Below the pieces are notes generated by a model that was given only the letters and a program-made list of their open reading frames with translations, had not been told where the DNA came from and did no database searches. 64,000 nt of DNA from Anseranas semipalmata. Its lineage: Eukaryota; Chordata; Aves; Anseriformes; Anseranatidae. Made by a program: the position numbers and the translations under genes. The stretch covers positions 494,173-558,172 of the forward strand of contig VXAA01006474.1 in the NCBI GenBank assembly GCA_013399115.1, read 5' to 3'. Of this stretch, positions 13,690-27,229 are shown one piece after another (within the stretch, counting starts at the first letter, position 1; each line of letters opens with the position of its first letter).

Positions 13690-14420
13690 TGTTAGTCTCT
13701 GTGTAGTTGATAAATGTTGAGCTAATCTAATCAATGGTTGTAAGAGGCAATGCCATCAGCTAGCTGCCCTGACCTATGCTTCTAGTTTTCACAAAAGTAA
13801 GATTTAAGAAAGATGTCAACTCCAGGCCTTTGACCTAGCAAGGACCTTGTTCGTGCCAGCCTGGTGTTCTGCTAAACAGACTGAGAACTTTCAGCTCAAA
13901 TCAGTAACATGTGCACTTCACTAATGCAACACATGGCTTGGAAATTAAAATGCAACGTGATCGAGTGCTTTAGGATATTTTAGCAGTTAAGAATGCAGTG
14001 GAGGGGGGGAGGAGGGGAAGATTGTTTCTGTGTTTTGTTTGGGGAAGGGGAAAAGGACAAATTCGATTGTATTGTTTTTCTTCAAAAAGGTGGGGAAAAC
14101 AAAAATTCAGTTAATTATTTCATGGATGACTGACCTAGGGGAAATAAGGAGGTTGTATGTTTCTTTATGACATGTGCCACTTATTAGATAAGTAGGTTTT
14201 ACTACTTCCAATTGAGCTAAGTTAAAACTAATTAGAAGGCTGTTAAATTACAATCTAAATACAATAAAATCCAATAAAAATAGCAAATGGCATTTTGGTC
14301 ATCAATAATATTCCTAATGCAATTGATTATTACCAGTATGTCATGTACTGATTATTTCCAATTATTAGAGTAACAAGCTTTGCCAGCTGCTGGAATGACA
14401 GTTTAGCCCTCCACCCATGA
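13690..14420. promoter_or_regulatory. Candidate conserved non-coding block
   Basis: A complex, unrepetitive stretch with many homeodomain-type motifs: TAATCTAATCAATGG near 13725, repeated CAATAAAA/CAATAAT near 14260-14310, AATTGATTATTA near 14322 and AATTATTAG near 14360. It ends in a CAGCTGCTGG/TGACAG pair at 14384-14402. A G-rich insert at 14003-14050 (runs of seven, four, four and four G) lies inside. The text resembles vertebrate conserved enhancers, but this is inference. Confidence 0.35.
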
Positions 14421-17400
14421 ACTAGAATAGACTTTTTACTTACACCATCATTTAATCAGATTAATTTATTTCTTGCCGTCTTTTACTGATACTTAGCTTA
14501 CATGTGACTCTAGATAATATATATGAATCTGGACTCTGTATAAATCAAAAGACATCTATCCTTTTTTGTTATTATGGAAGAGCAGGTGTACAGTAAAACT
14601 GATAGAGAGACATAGTGATCCAGTTACTAATTACTACCAGCATCTCAGGTCAGTGCTGAGATTTTACATTTGATAGCAAAACGATGCTTGTAATGCACAT
14701 GCAGATTTTCATATACTAAGGAGGAGAATAATATGAAAAAAAATCACTATTTTACAATTATGCACTAACAATATATGCTTCTACATATATACATTTCTTC
14801 CATCTCAATTAGCTATGAAATAATTAGCTAACTGGTGTTTTTGACATACCTATGTTTATCAATTGCATCTCCAGTTTTTAGACTTACTTACACAGAAACT
14901 TTAGTAAAAAACTACTCAACTTGGATAAGCCAAAGATGACAATGCTAGGTTAAAGAAAGTAAAAAGAGGAAATAGAAAATTTAAACCATCTCCTTCCACT
15001 AAAAAGACACTTTTTCTTATTCACGCACAAAAAATGCTAACTTGATGTCCATCACCCACTGGATGTCCAAACAGAAAAACTGACTTTTGTTGTTGTTTTC
15101 TTTCCCTGTGTCTGGAAGATGCTTCTCCTGATTTTACAGTGTCAGTGTCTATTAACTTCATGGTCGACCTATTTCCTTAGTTTTTAGAGAAAGGAAAGAA
15201 CATGTTGAGAAAGCAAATGAAAGTTATTATACTTATTGGAATAGATGGTTGAAAGGATATTAAGACTACATATTGGGCAAGTGCAGTTCATGTCATTTGA
15301 ATTTATTTTGCAATTAAAGTTGTTAGTGAAAACATACAAAGCATTAGATATATGTAACTTAATCATATCTAAATATATTTACTTCTTCTCTGTGTAAAGC
15401 TACTTACATTTCTACCTACATACTACCCCAGATTTTTCATCACTTATTTATACCTGCTAATGACACAGGCAATGACCGCTTCCTTGTAATAAAGTAAATA
15501 CATTGCAGGAATTTGGAATGAGCAGTTAGCATTACACAGTATAAAAAGTCTTAAACATCTTTCTTCATACAAGGGAGCTCTGCATTTAGGAACTGAACAC
15601 GGTATTGTACTTCTGCAAAAACATTTCCTTCTATGATTTAATAAAGAAATAGAAAAGAGCAGAACATTTTCTTAATGGCTGTGAACTTAACAAAAAAAAT
15701 CTGATTTAGTAGCCATCATAACTATAATCTGTTGTTATTCACTGTAATTTCATTAATTCTAAGTAATGGACATAGTATAGGTGGAAAGGATTTTATATTT
15801 AAAGAATGTTTAGGCAAATGCAGAATTATGATGTACACATCCCCTAGACCCATGTGGCAGTACCTGCTGAAATAGAAATATAATAGATACACAAAGACCT
15901 ATTTGCAGTTTTGGTATGAATGGTTCTGTTCTGCATTTCTATTCCAGGGGTACTCAGTGCAGGAACTGAGACTGTCATTGGCTGTATTGGTTATACTTCA
16001 GTCAGACAGAGAGAAATTCAAAAATCAGATGTGTACTAATTCCTGCATACCTCTAAATGAAAAAAAATAAAAATGTAAAATTCCATATTAGATTTTCTGC
16101 ACTGATTTCATGTCACATTTTGGAATATGCTAACAGTAGACCTATGCAGCATTATATAATGACAATATTTATGAAAAAGTCATAAGTACATAGAGCAATA
16201 CAGAAACTTGGCAAGTATTCAAAGGTCTGGTAACGGAAAATAGCCTCCATTACTTCAGTCGGATTAGATGCAGAACTTTGACATATCTATTTAATATCTT
16301 TCAGAGTTTACTCAACTTTTTCCTTTTTATAAATGTGAATAGATTCACTTTTTTTGAAGAGTAAAATTACTGAATGCAAGTTTCTAAAAAAAAAACATTT
16401 AGTTCAGTCTAGATACATTTATAAATAATGTCTTTGTTGTATTTTTTTTAAGCCTATGTTTTTTTTTATAAATATTTAGTGAAATTAATCCACTACATAA
16501 GGAAATATTCTTCTATTTCCTCAAGCAGAACTACATTGTCCTCATTCCTCCCAAAATAGATGCTTCTTGCCACAAGGCACAACTTCTGTCAGTCCTCCAA
16601 AGCTCTAATATCTTCTGCAATAAATAAAATAGGCATTTGCCTTGGGAAAAAAAAAAAAAAAAGGAAGAAATCATCTTCTTCGAAGACCTGTACTAAATGT
16701 GATAAAAAGACCAAAACTATCTCCTAAATCAAACTTAGTAATGAAATCTCTTACTGAAAGAAAGATGTAAAAGTTACTACAAGGGACAATTTCCAACCAG
16801 CATCATTAGAAGACTGAGGTATGTCCACCACATTGGGAAGCAACCTCCCAAACTCATGGTGCCATTGAAAGACTACCCATTTAAAGATACTTTTAAACTA
16901 AGAAACTTTAGACATATTTCTTTCAAAGAAAACCATTTTCTTAAACACTGAACAGTTTGTTTTGATTCTCTTCTTCATCTTTCTTTATGGTGTTAATTTT
17001 TTTTTTAAGTTTTTGTTTCTCAAACCATAGGTCACAAAATGGAAAAGGATATAGTAACAAATTATGTTTTATCCACTGGAAAAATACAGCTTCCAAACAA
17101 AACAGTGGGCTTTAAGATAACACCCAGGATTCATATAGCATGAATTACAATGACTGTGGGCCAAGCCTGCCTTTCCACTGCTGGGTTTGAATTTGTCCAT
17201 ATATTGCTATGAGTTTATTACGTCTATCATTTTTACATTTGCTATTTACAAATAATTTTGTATTTAGTAATTAATCAAATTTTTGTTTAACTTAAATATG
17301 TCAAGAAAGGAAAGAAAGAAACGTAGTTGGAATTTCAACCATTTGGATGCCACTGTTGAGTTTAGCAGGAGTCATACAGCTGGACCGCAGACAGCACAGA

Positions 17401-18062
17401 GTGAAAATAGACTATATCGGTTTCTCGTTTTGATCAAGGTCTGGATAACAATATTTAAGCACCAAAGCACATTAGGGCATATGGAGGTAGGGAGGGAAGA
17501 AAAGGAGGTGATAAAAAACAACCCTCACCCTAAGATCTCTTGGAAAGCTGAGATGAGATAAGACGAGCTAATAAGGTCAGTGGAAGTATTAAAGGCAGTT
17601 ACTAGCAATGAAACAATTATATGCATGAACGACATTGAAGCAATCCACAGTGACAGCTGCACCAAAGACCCTGATGGAGCAGATTCTGCCCCATTCACAC
17701 CCTTGTGATTCCACCAGTAATGAAGGAAGAATACGGCCAAAAGACAGCATGTTGAAGCAATTCTTCGTCTCATTGTTCAAACAACCCTAATCTTGTAGTG
17801 TTCTAAAGAGACTTGAATGTGAACACCTCAAAAGCTCTCTTTCAAATAAAAAAAAAAAGGAAGATTTTGCATTATTCAGAGGAGAAGAGACCTGGTGCCA
17901 CTTTACCATATGTTGATAATTTCTTTAGTCTTGCTAGAAAAACATCTTAGAAAATAACTGGTAGAATATTTGGCAAACTTTGATGAACATGTGCAGGACA
18001 GGCAACCAGAATAAAGGAGATTCAGGTGTGGACATACCATGTTTAAACGATCACCTCGTATT

Positions 18063-18081
18063 TTGTTGTTGTTGTTGTTGT
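18063..18081 (+). repeat. (TTG)n microsatellite
   Basis: About six TTG units in a row. It explains the leucine run in the short open frame at this position. Confidence 0.9.
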
Positions 18082-19399
18082 GGAGAGGGAAAACTACATT
18101 TATAACCTCTGACTCAATGGCCCATTTTGCAGAAAAACAAGCTCCTTCAATTTACCAAGATACTTCCTTGACAAAATCACTACAACACCAGAAATACAAG
18201 ACAGTTTTGAATTGTTCAGGAATCAAGGGCCAAGTTCTCGGATGGCCTAAATTAAGATTCCTTCAAATCTGAGTGATGAGACTCACAAAGTAAGAGCATA
18301 ACTCTGGAAAAAAATGAGGAAAGGGTGATTGATGGGGGTTGTGTGGGGGAGCAGGATTCATGTCAACAAAGCAGTCTTACTTTTTAAATATGGCACAAGA
18401 AAGTTTCTATTCTAAGACTGCTACGTTATACATTTAAATGACTGAGAAGGGGGAAGAAAATGTTTATGTAACTAAATTTACTAAGACCAGGTCAAGAAAT
18501 GTGTTGGTCATGCAATGAGACATCTTGAAACACTTATTAAAAAAGCTAGAATCTACACAGTTCTCAAACAAACAGTTGCTGCACTAGATTTAAAATGTGC
18601 AAGAAACAGTTGGTAAAATGAAAGAATCAGACCATAAGTAAAACATTAAAATGAATATATTCAATCTTACTTTCTAAGAAAACAATCTCCACCAAAAAGG
18701 ACAAGTTGATACTTCTAACTAAATCTGCGCTCAATCCATAAACACTTTTAAGGAATTCAGGACTCTGTGTCAGGAATTCAGAAGGCAGAGTGCAGCACTG
18801 AATTGATGCTTTAATCATAGGTTGGCTTTTTATCTCAATGCAAATAAACAGGTAAGAACCAGATACAAAAAAACTAACAGACTCCTGAAGCCACAGATAA
18901 AAAGAACTACTAACAGTGGGATACAGAGCTGGTATTTAATTCTGGAAGTTTTTTTTTTTTTAAATCCTTAAGAACATCTTCTGCTGAGCACTCAAAAAAA
19001 ATCACAAATTCTCCTTTTGTGTCAACTGTTAGAGTGTCTCAATAGATGTCATAACTGTAGGACTGGAATACATTTCAAGAGCAAGCAGCAGGAAATGAAC
19101 CTTAGGAAATTTTAACTATGTACAGTAGGGTGAAAGGATAGGAACAGGGTGTTATGTTTTATTAGTTTTGTTCGTGAGAAATAAAGTACTTCACTTACCC
19201 ATAAAAAGGGTGCAGGCCAAAATCATAAAGAACATGTTAACACCGCTAGCTTGTAATGGATGCAATCACACTATTACTATCTAAATTTTTGTTTATTTTT
19301 CAACAGATTGGTGTCTGCAAATCATGCTGTCTTACACTGCCGTTCCTCTGTAACCTTAACCATTATTCCTACTGTGTAAAGTGAAGCACAAATTTAAGG

Positions 19400-19960
19400 T
19401 GACAAAGCACCAGTTGGCTGATGTGAAGTATGCTACGAAAGCAGAAACCTCTGAAAGCTTCACAGCCATTATGAAATAACTGACCTATATGAAACTGCTA
19501 CCATGGTTCACAAATTTATTGTCAGGTTCCAGCCTCTAGCTGTTCTCTGATTGTTCTAAATACTTGACAAACTGAAGCCTTTTCACTTTCAGTTGAAATT
19601 GCCTCATCTCCCTGTCAGAGCGCCATGGGGGACTCCATTACTTTTCTGACTTCTTTCCCCTACTGACAAGTCATTTAGCTGGCTTCTTGTTGTGAAGGCT
19701 GTCCATGTCAAATTAGCCAGGGCCCCTATTGTCCTTATTACCACTCGAAAAGCCATCATGAGTAATGCTACGGGGTCCCTCAGTTGTCATCATTTGTCAG
19801 AAAGAAAGGGAGTGTGGTTACATATAGCTGACAGGTAATTTCAGTGTCTACAATTACCCCAATTAGTCTTGTCATAAACAATTCGATAAATGCACACCAA
19901 TACAAACAGATAAACACACCAAGGTTTCTCACTATTAATGTCATGTAATGGATAAATCAG
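19400..19960. promoter_or_regulatory. Candidate conserved enhancer with a dense cluster of TALE homeodomain cores
   Basis: TGTCA or TGACA cores begin at 19400, 19520, 19565, 19613, 19664, 19706, 19785, 19795, 19829, 19870 and 19939. Those at 19613 and 19829 sit in full CTGTCA/TGACAG hexamers. That is eleven in 544 bases, against about one expected by chance. Base composition is less AT-rich and more complex than the flanks, and homeodomain-like ATTAG/TAAT motifs lie among the cores. These are features of ultraconserved developmental enhancers. MEIS-class proteins bind TGACAG-type sites, and MEIS2 is the mammalian neighbour of CDIN1, so autoregulation is a plausible inference. Conservation was not tested. 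Confidence 0.5.
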
Positions 19961-20989
19961 TGATATAATGCTGTATTTTATTTATTTCTTTAAACTATCC
20001 TCAGCTGCAAGCTGGCAGTTGCTACCTGGTCAGCACAAATTGTACTATCTACTTTCATTAGCTCATCACCATAAGAGAATATGAAAGGCTGTGACAAAAT
20101 TCATTTAGAGAGAGCGCGAAAGAGCAGATTGCCTAAAGCAGGTGTTATAACAAAGATAAAACAAAGGTTTTCTTTTGTCAGTTCAGTGCCGCAACGAGCT
20201 GTAAAGGAGACTATTTTGTCCTTAAAAACAAACATAAAATATGAGAGAGGCAGAACGAGAAAGCATTGAAATACATTCCTTCTGAAATTAAGAACGCTTG
20301 TTTTGCACCACATTCCAAGTCAATCAGCAGGCGGGTCTTCTAACAATATACATATTAAAGTCTGATTTTCAGGGGGGGTCATAATATTAACCAACCTTTC
20401 CACATAGGTTTCTATTTTTTTTTTTAAATACACCTTGCAACACCATACAGTTCCTGAAATAGCTGCTAATCTTTCCACATAATCTACAACATAATCCCTT
20501 CTGTTCCTACGTAAGAATTATTTGATAATGGATTTAGTAATTTCAACTCACTGGACAGTCAGTAGCACTGTGCTGAAGTCTTTCTGGGCATGGAATATTG
20601 ATAATATTGACTGCTCTTCTAAAACGTCAGGTAGACTTGTTACAAACACAACACTGAAAAAGGTGGCTTTAATAACATCCATATTAGGCACTGAATTATG
20701 AATTGCTAAGCTTATCCTTGTGATCCACGTAAATAAACATTGAAATCTTGACATCTCTAGGGTCCACAGCACCCTGTCTGGTTGCTGACCGCAGGCTTAA
20801 GTGATGGCTGGAAAACCGAACACAGACATGTTGTTGTAGGAAATTGCTTTTGGCAACTATTTGTTCAAACTCAAGATTTTTTTTTAAACCAACACTAAGA
20901 ACCCACCAGAAAAAAAGGACAGGTCTCCCTAATGAGTAATCTATTTTAGCACAGTCTTGTCTAGGCATGACAGTTTACTGAGAGGCTTG

Positions 20990-21560
20990 AAAAACTCGTA
21001 ATTACCAGTGTTACAGGGCAATTAATGTATATTACACTGCACTACTCATGGCAGCAACTGTCATTTTCTCAATAAAAATGAGTACTCTTCAGCTAAAGGT
21101 GACATTAATTGGGACTTTAATGACTATGCAGAGGAGCTGAAGCCAAATATGAACAAAACAGCGATTCAATGAGCGACTTCAGAAACGAGAAAATTGTACT
21201 AAAATGAGATTAATTGCTGTTTAGAAAAAGGAAAGAACCTAAAAAGCTATTAAATTGCAGGGTTTGGGTGCCCGGGTGATGGTTGTGATGTTAATCTTGC
21301 ATTCTCACAGCAGGCAAATATTCACTAAATTCAGAGCCTTTTGACAGCAGGAAAAATCATGTATGCTTAACTTCAATCCATCAAAAATATATTTCAGCTT
21401 TTATCAGTGTTCTAAATACTTCTGCAATTTCAAAAATTACTGCTCCATTCCTTGGCTGTCATCATGCAAATGCGAACACTGTCAATATTGCTATGAAAAA
21501 TTCCCTGGCTTCAAAAGGCCTACTTCGGTGATAAAGAAAGAAAAACGTGAAGATTAGAAT
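20990..21560. promoter_or_regulatory. Candidate conserved non-coding element, homeodomain-rich
   Basis: The stretch has repeated ATTA/TAAT motifs (near 21020, 21104, 21118 and 21207). It has TGTCA/TGACA cores near 21059 and 21100, two more near 21341-21460, and an octamer-like ATGCAAAT near 21464. Complex, non-repetitive sequence with such motifs is typical of conserved developmental elements. It lies 1 kb from the cluster at 19400-19960. There is no alignment evidence. The short plus-strand frame at 21363-21557 is regarded as chance. Confidence 0.38.
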
Positions 21561-22129
21561 TGCAAAACACACACTACTAATATAACAGAAAGCAACAATA
21601 AGAATTTAATGTTTAAGTTGTGGAAACTGCTAAAATAGAAAATGATGGGGTGTTGTTTTAGTGTGTGTGGGAAAAAAAATCAAAGAATTCCCCCACTCTC
21701 CCATAAAATCTTTCAAAGCTTATAACTTTATAGATAATTACTCATTGCAAATAATTAGGACATAATTTTGCAGCTTGACTTCAGGTGATATAATTATTAA
21801 AACTGCTCTGTAGTTTCTAAAAGCCTTTATCCATGCTACTTAATTCTTTAAAGCAATTATATAATTGCTTTTCTTTATAGCCTTTTTAACTGTCATGATG
21901 ACTGTATACATAAAACATTGCACTTAAACTCTGACATATAAGAGGGATAAACATAGCTCTGATTCACTTTGAAGTTATATCTCCTGTAACTTCAAATTTT
22001 AAAACAGAAAATCAGCTCAGCCATTCAGGTTAAAAATTGCATATGGAGTATTCACATGTCTTAAGGAGCAACCCCCTCCTCCACTGCTAACCTGCACCAG
22101 TTGCACCCTGGTACAGACTAAAATAGAGC

Positions 22130-22310
22130 TTATCATTTTTTACGATTTCCTATTCCATAATCTATTCTGTTCATTCTGCATCTTCATAATTAAACATCCA
22201 TCTCAGCTACACTTTAAAAATCTCGAGATGCATTAAAACATGCATCCCCAAGAGCTGCATCTACAAGGCAATACAATAATGATGATGACAATGGGGACAC
22301 TATCTTCTTA
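22130..22310. promoter_or_regulatory. Candidate conserved non-coding element
   Basis: Complex sequence with TAATTAAA, a pair of short complementary ATGCAT motifs around 22228-22246, and GATGATGACAAT near 22281. It has no repeat signature. It is called only on composition and nearness to the two stronger candidates. Confidence 0.28.
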
Positions 22311-23732
22311 TCAGCAGGTTTCAAAGACACAATTAGTAACATTATACCTACTAGCACTTCTGGCAGCTAAGTTCAGAAATTCCACAAAATGCAAATAAAT
22401 GTATTAAGTACAAAAATCATGGGCAAACAGTTTCAGTTATGAACTTAAACCAATCACTGTGCGCTGAATTGGATCCGCGAATTGTCAATAACATTAATTT
22501 ACCTACATTGCATATAGTACTTGGATGATTAGTCAAGACTGTTCATTAAATAACTATTACTTAAAGCATCTGAAAAATGCATGAGTTAATATTAGCACAC
22601 CAACCTTTAAGTTACACAGACCATTCATGAACTTAATGTATTTAAAATTTGCTGATGCAATATTTTGCATTTAACATCTAGTCTTTTGCAAAGGACAAAC
22701 AAAACAAAGCAACACACAGGCACTTCCGTTTTTTTTGTTCATAGTTTGCATAAGTATATGAAATAACTTTCCTTCAGTTAGTGTTTTGATGTCACCACAA
22801 TTTGGATTGATGAAACCATACTTTGTCAGCTGGTTTACAACACAGTGTAAATATTTCCAGTGAAATAGCTCCAGTAATACTTTTTTTAAAAAGTCTGGAA
22901 TTTGTGTACGCAACACAAGATTTAATTTGTAATATAAAGCTCTGACCATGAATAACAGCCAATCCCAGATGTTATCCCATACATTAACACCTGTGATACT
23001 TTTCTGTGTGCTAAAAAGTTTCTTGTGAACTTTTCAGTTACTAGAATTCTAACCATCTCTAAAGAACATTTCACACTTCTGAAACCAAGGTTGGCAAACA
23101 CAATGCCGCAGAAGAGGGAAGATTACATTTGGAACCACTGACACAAGACATTGAAATCAGAGTCCCATGTAGTTAGTGGCTAACTAATTATTGGCTCTAG
23201 CAAAGCAATGACTTTCATCTACAGAATGATATCAAAATTGTCATTTTCCATACTATCTATTGTCCTACCCCAGACAACCTGCACAGGCTGTAGGGCAAGT
23301 AAAAGTTATGTAGGTCTTTGTTCTGTTAATATTTTATTTTGAAAGTGGAGAAAAAATGTGTTTCTCACGTGAAAAATGTATTCCTTGTTCCTTCCATATT
23401 CAAATGATATTTTATCAGTGGGACTGTTCTTAACTTTAAAAAAACAACCTGTAAACTTGGACTTTGGAAAGCATCACCTCAAAGCATGAAGAGACAGGTA
23501 ACTGCTGAAAAAACTCAGAATTTTTCTCTTGTGCAGGGATTAATACACTCAACAAGACTGCAGTAAATACAGACCACAGGAGCGAATTACCTTGAATTTA
23601 AAGGGACTTTAACAACAATATGTGTGTGCTTTCACAACACACATATACTCACTCCAAGTTTTGTAATAGGATTGGTTTAAATTCATATTGACAATAAAAA
23701 CAGGAATGCATATATTTACTATTCCGATACTG

Positions 23733-23765
23733 TCCTTTTTCTCCTCCTCTTCCTCTTCTTTCCTC
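23733..23765 (+). repeat. Homopyrimidine tract (33 bases)
   Basis: Uninterrupted C/T sequence of the CTCCTCTTCC type. Confidence 0.85.
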
Positions 23766-24310
23766 AACTTCTGTCCTTACTTCATTTTCATTACTTGCAC
23801 AATATAATTTCATATGTCATACCTAAGTCTGTATTTGAGCATTCCTGTATGCTTTTTTTGCAGGTTACTTTGTTCTTCCACTTTATTAACAGCATGAGCT
23901 TATCGGAATGTAGGTCATGGCCAACTGAAGATTGTCATAAAGTCAGAAGACATTTTTTTCCCCTTAAAAAGTGATTTTTCCCCACTGTATGTATTTATAA
24001 AAAGAAATTTAAGAATTGGAGCTCTAAAGTATATTGCAGATATATACCTATTTAAAGCAACTACTTCTACAAACTTCAAGAGAAAAATTACAGTGATTGG
24101 TCTACATGATAGAGCAAATGTACTTTAAATTTTTAAAAATCTCGATTCTCAGGTCAAGTTACTTAAAATATAGCAGAACTTCTTGGTATAAGTAGCATTA
24201 TCAAACGTTAGAGTTGATAATTTCAAGAGGTTTGTCATGATTAGTTAAAAAAAAAAAAACAAAAGCCCACAGAGAACTGAGAAACCATAAATACCTGAGC
24301 ACACTAGTAA

Positions 24311-24579
24311 TCATAGAATCATAGAATGGCCTGGGTTGAAAAGGACCTTAAAGATCATCTAGTTTCAACCCCCCTGCTCTAGGCAAGGGTTGCCAACTAC
24401 TAGAGCAGGCTGCCCAGCGTCACATCCAGCCTGGCCTTGAATGCCTCCAGAGATGGGGCATCCACAACCTCTCTGGGCAACCTGTTCCAGTGCCTCACCA
24501 CCCTCTGAGTGAAAAACTTCCTCCTGATATCCAACCTAAATCTCCCGTCTTAGTTTGAAACCATTCCCCCTTGTCCTAT
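24311..24579 (-). repeat. CR1 LINE, 3' end, 5'-truncated (relatively young)
   Basis: On the plus strand this begins with two copies of the terminal TCATAGAA unit. It then runs through the diagnostic CR1 3' segment: 'gaccttaaagatcatct', 'ctggccttgaatgcctcc', 'ggcatccacaacctctctgggcaacc', and ends 'ccccttgtcctat'. The octamer end is the CR1 3' terminus, so the element lies on the minus strand. It is the best preserved copy here and resembles the galliform CR1-B/F type groups, which is the main taxonomic clue in the window. No reverse transcriptase coding remains. Confidence 0.95.
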
Positions 24580-26894
24580 AAGGACAAACACAAACACATC
24601 ATGCATCTTTTGCTGAAGCGACAACAAAAAAAATCGTATTACTAACTCTCTGTCAGGCTGTGCCTGATACATTCTTATACAGAATCTGAAGACATCAATG
24701 GAATTTGCATTGTCCTGTAACGCCATATGCTAATTATTGACTTGTATAACATCGGAATTGAGATGAGTGCACTGTGGTACCAGAAGAATTGTTTCCATAT
24801 GCAGAAATGCACATCCATAAAGTCTACGAGTCCTAAGTTTTGGGTAGTCTTTGCTATGAATACAGAAAAACAAGAGGATCCATTAGTAGGAATAGTAGCA
24901 CTAATGTAACAGAGTTGTTTGTACTGTCTTCAGTGTAATCTTTTTTTAAGATTCCATGAATTTCTGAAATCAGATTTATCTCATTTAATCTGAGTTATAG
25001 CTTTCTCAGCTATTCTCTGAAATATTACAGAGCCTCACTCTATCTTCAGGTCTGAGAGTTAAAACATATCATGACTAGATGAAAAACACTTGAATAAAAA
25101 AAAAAACAAAATCCCTAGAACCCCATCAAATGGTACAATTAGTGTCTCTCTATCAATGTAAATAACTTAATCTTCTAATGCTACCATTGTGGGGATGTGG
25201 AAAAGAACAAAACCAATACTTGTCATCTAGGAGGGTAAACACAAAGACCTGTCACCTGTAGACCAGACCTCTCATAAGACTTCCAATTCTGGTTGTAGTC
25301 AGTATGGTGTTGGTAGAACATTTCTCTTGCTATTCTTGCATCTTCTAAGCCTAGTATAACCTCCAGACTCATAAATTTATGAGCCAACAAGTTGCAGTTC
25401 AGGATGGCATACAAGTTACAGTTTGGATAAGCAGCAGAATTGCCCTGAATTAACAAGCAACTATAATGTTAAACTATCTACCTCACCAACAAAGGTAGTT
25501 TGTTCAATTATTTTTGTCACCTGTTACCTGAATGTTTTTTTCCACACATATGAACCACTGAATTTCTATTACTTCGATTAAAAAAGCCAGTATGAATTGT
25601 AATGGAAGGAGAAGCACACTCAAACCTCCACTGGATTTGACACTCTTTTAGTTTGGGTTCTGTGCGCACATGTAGGAACCGCTGCTTCTGAAAGGCTTCA
25701 GTGAGAGAGTAGGTTTTCCACTATTAGATTTTTGAAATCTGAGGGCTTGGTTCTACTGGCTTTGCCGTAACAACACAAAGCCTAAAAGTTTTTTTAGATG
25801 CAGTGAATCAACACACACAATGGCAACAAAGTGTACACAAAATGCAAAAACAGTAACAGCAAAGATTTGGAAAGCTGGTCTTGGAACTTAGCTCTAAACC
25901 TTTCATGGCATCTTCCTTTAAGACACAGTTACTGACATGTGAATCAGGTAAGGATGAGTGAAATACATGCCATCTGAAAGCTTTGCTATTCACTAGCTTT
26001 TCTCACAGATTCTTGTCTTATATTTCCCCTTTGAATCACAAAGGTCTGAGTGAGTCACACAGGACCTTTTTAAAAAAAATAGGTACTTTTAAAACATGCT
26101 TATGCTAGGATGAGATTAATTACATCCTACTTCCTTCTATTGACTATAAAAGGAGCATATGGTGACTCCTGTGGAATGAGATCACCCAAATGTCCAAGCT
26201 CTTCAAAATCTCAGATTCTGTACCAGTGAATCTTGGGAGTGGTTGTAAAGGTCTTACTGAAGAGACTCACAATTTAACTCTATGGAAGACTGGGAAAAAC
26301 ACAACAGAACAGGTTCCATAAAACATATGTTATTTTTGTCCCCCATGCCTCCATGACTTTTAGCATGATGTCTAGCCTGCCAGGCTTTCCATCACATTGA
26401 GTGTATTCTCTCATTACACCTGCACTGTTATACAAGCTGTGAAAACTGTATACCTGATTTTTTTTTCATCTTGACACAGCCTGTAATGATGAACTCGGCA
26501 CCAGAATGTTTTCTCCTGCCCATTGTAATGTTCTGCTGTGTGGACAGAAAGAACTGAGAAAGTAAAAACAAAGTGAATAGTGTCTCATCCAGTCAATAGA
26601 TAGGAACGCTGTACATACTTTTATCCCATTTAGAGTTACGTATATTTGCTAATATACGGAGAAAACTGTACAGTTTCTGTGTAAGATATATTCCACATGG
26701 TAAGGAATTAGTCAGGTATCCAGAGGTAATGCAATACCTAGTTCCAGTGCTTGGCATACTGCCCATGAGCTGACAGAGCAGACACCGACCCAGCAAAGTG
26801 GGACAGATTTCCTCTGAAGTACTGAGTTATGTCTGGTGACAGAAGGATCTGAGAAGTACCACAGTAGCATCGAGAAAGTATGGAATCACGCAAC

Positions 26895-26984
26895 TGAAAG
26901 CAGAAAAAAAAAAGGAAAAAAGAAAGGTGGGGAAGGGGGTGAAGAGAGGGAGAGAGCAAGTATGAGAGAGAGAGAGAGAGAGAC
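26895..26984 (+). repeat. Polypurine tract with (GA)n
   Basis: Roughly 90 bases that are almost all A/G: an A-rich part, G-runs (GGGGAAGGGGG), then a (GA)10 run at 26964-26983. Only a handful of pyrimidines interrupt it. Confidence 0.9.
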
Positions 26985-27229
26985 TTTCCCTGCCTTGTTG
27001 GCAACAAGCCATTAGTTCACTCAGCTGCCTGTGGAACCACAAAATCTTAGGCAGAAAGATTAAGTCTGTGGATCCCTTGACTGGCTTCAAAGGAAAAGTG
27101 GCTAATTGTTCTGTAAGATGAAATGATCTATAATAAAAGTCACATGAATCACAGAGGTTAGGAATCTTCTGATGATCAATGGCAACACAAAATATTCTCT
27201 AGAACACAAGTAGATATTGTGGTGCACCC

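Noticed and set aside
14003..14050. Possible G-quadruplex
   Set aside because: Four G-runs exist, but one loop is over 20 bases, so a stable fold is doubtful.
22671..22949. 92-codon minus-strand frame containing a Tyr-Gly-Phe-Ile word, considered as the missing CDIN1 last exon or a transposase relic
   Set aside because: The residues around the word do not match the CDIN1 C-terminus and no suitable acceptor sits before it. No transposase motif is recognisable.
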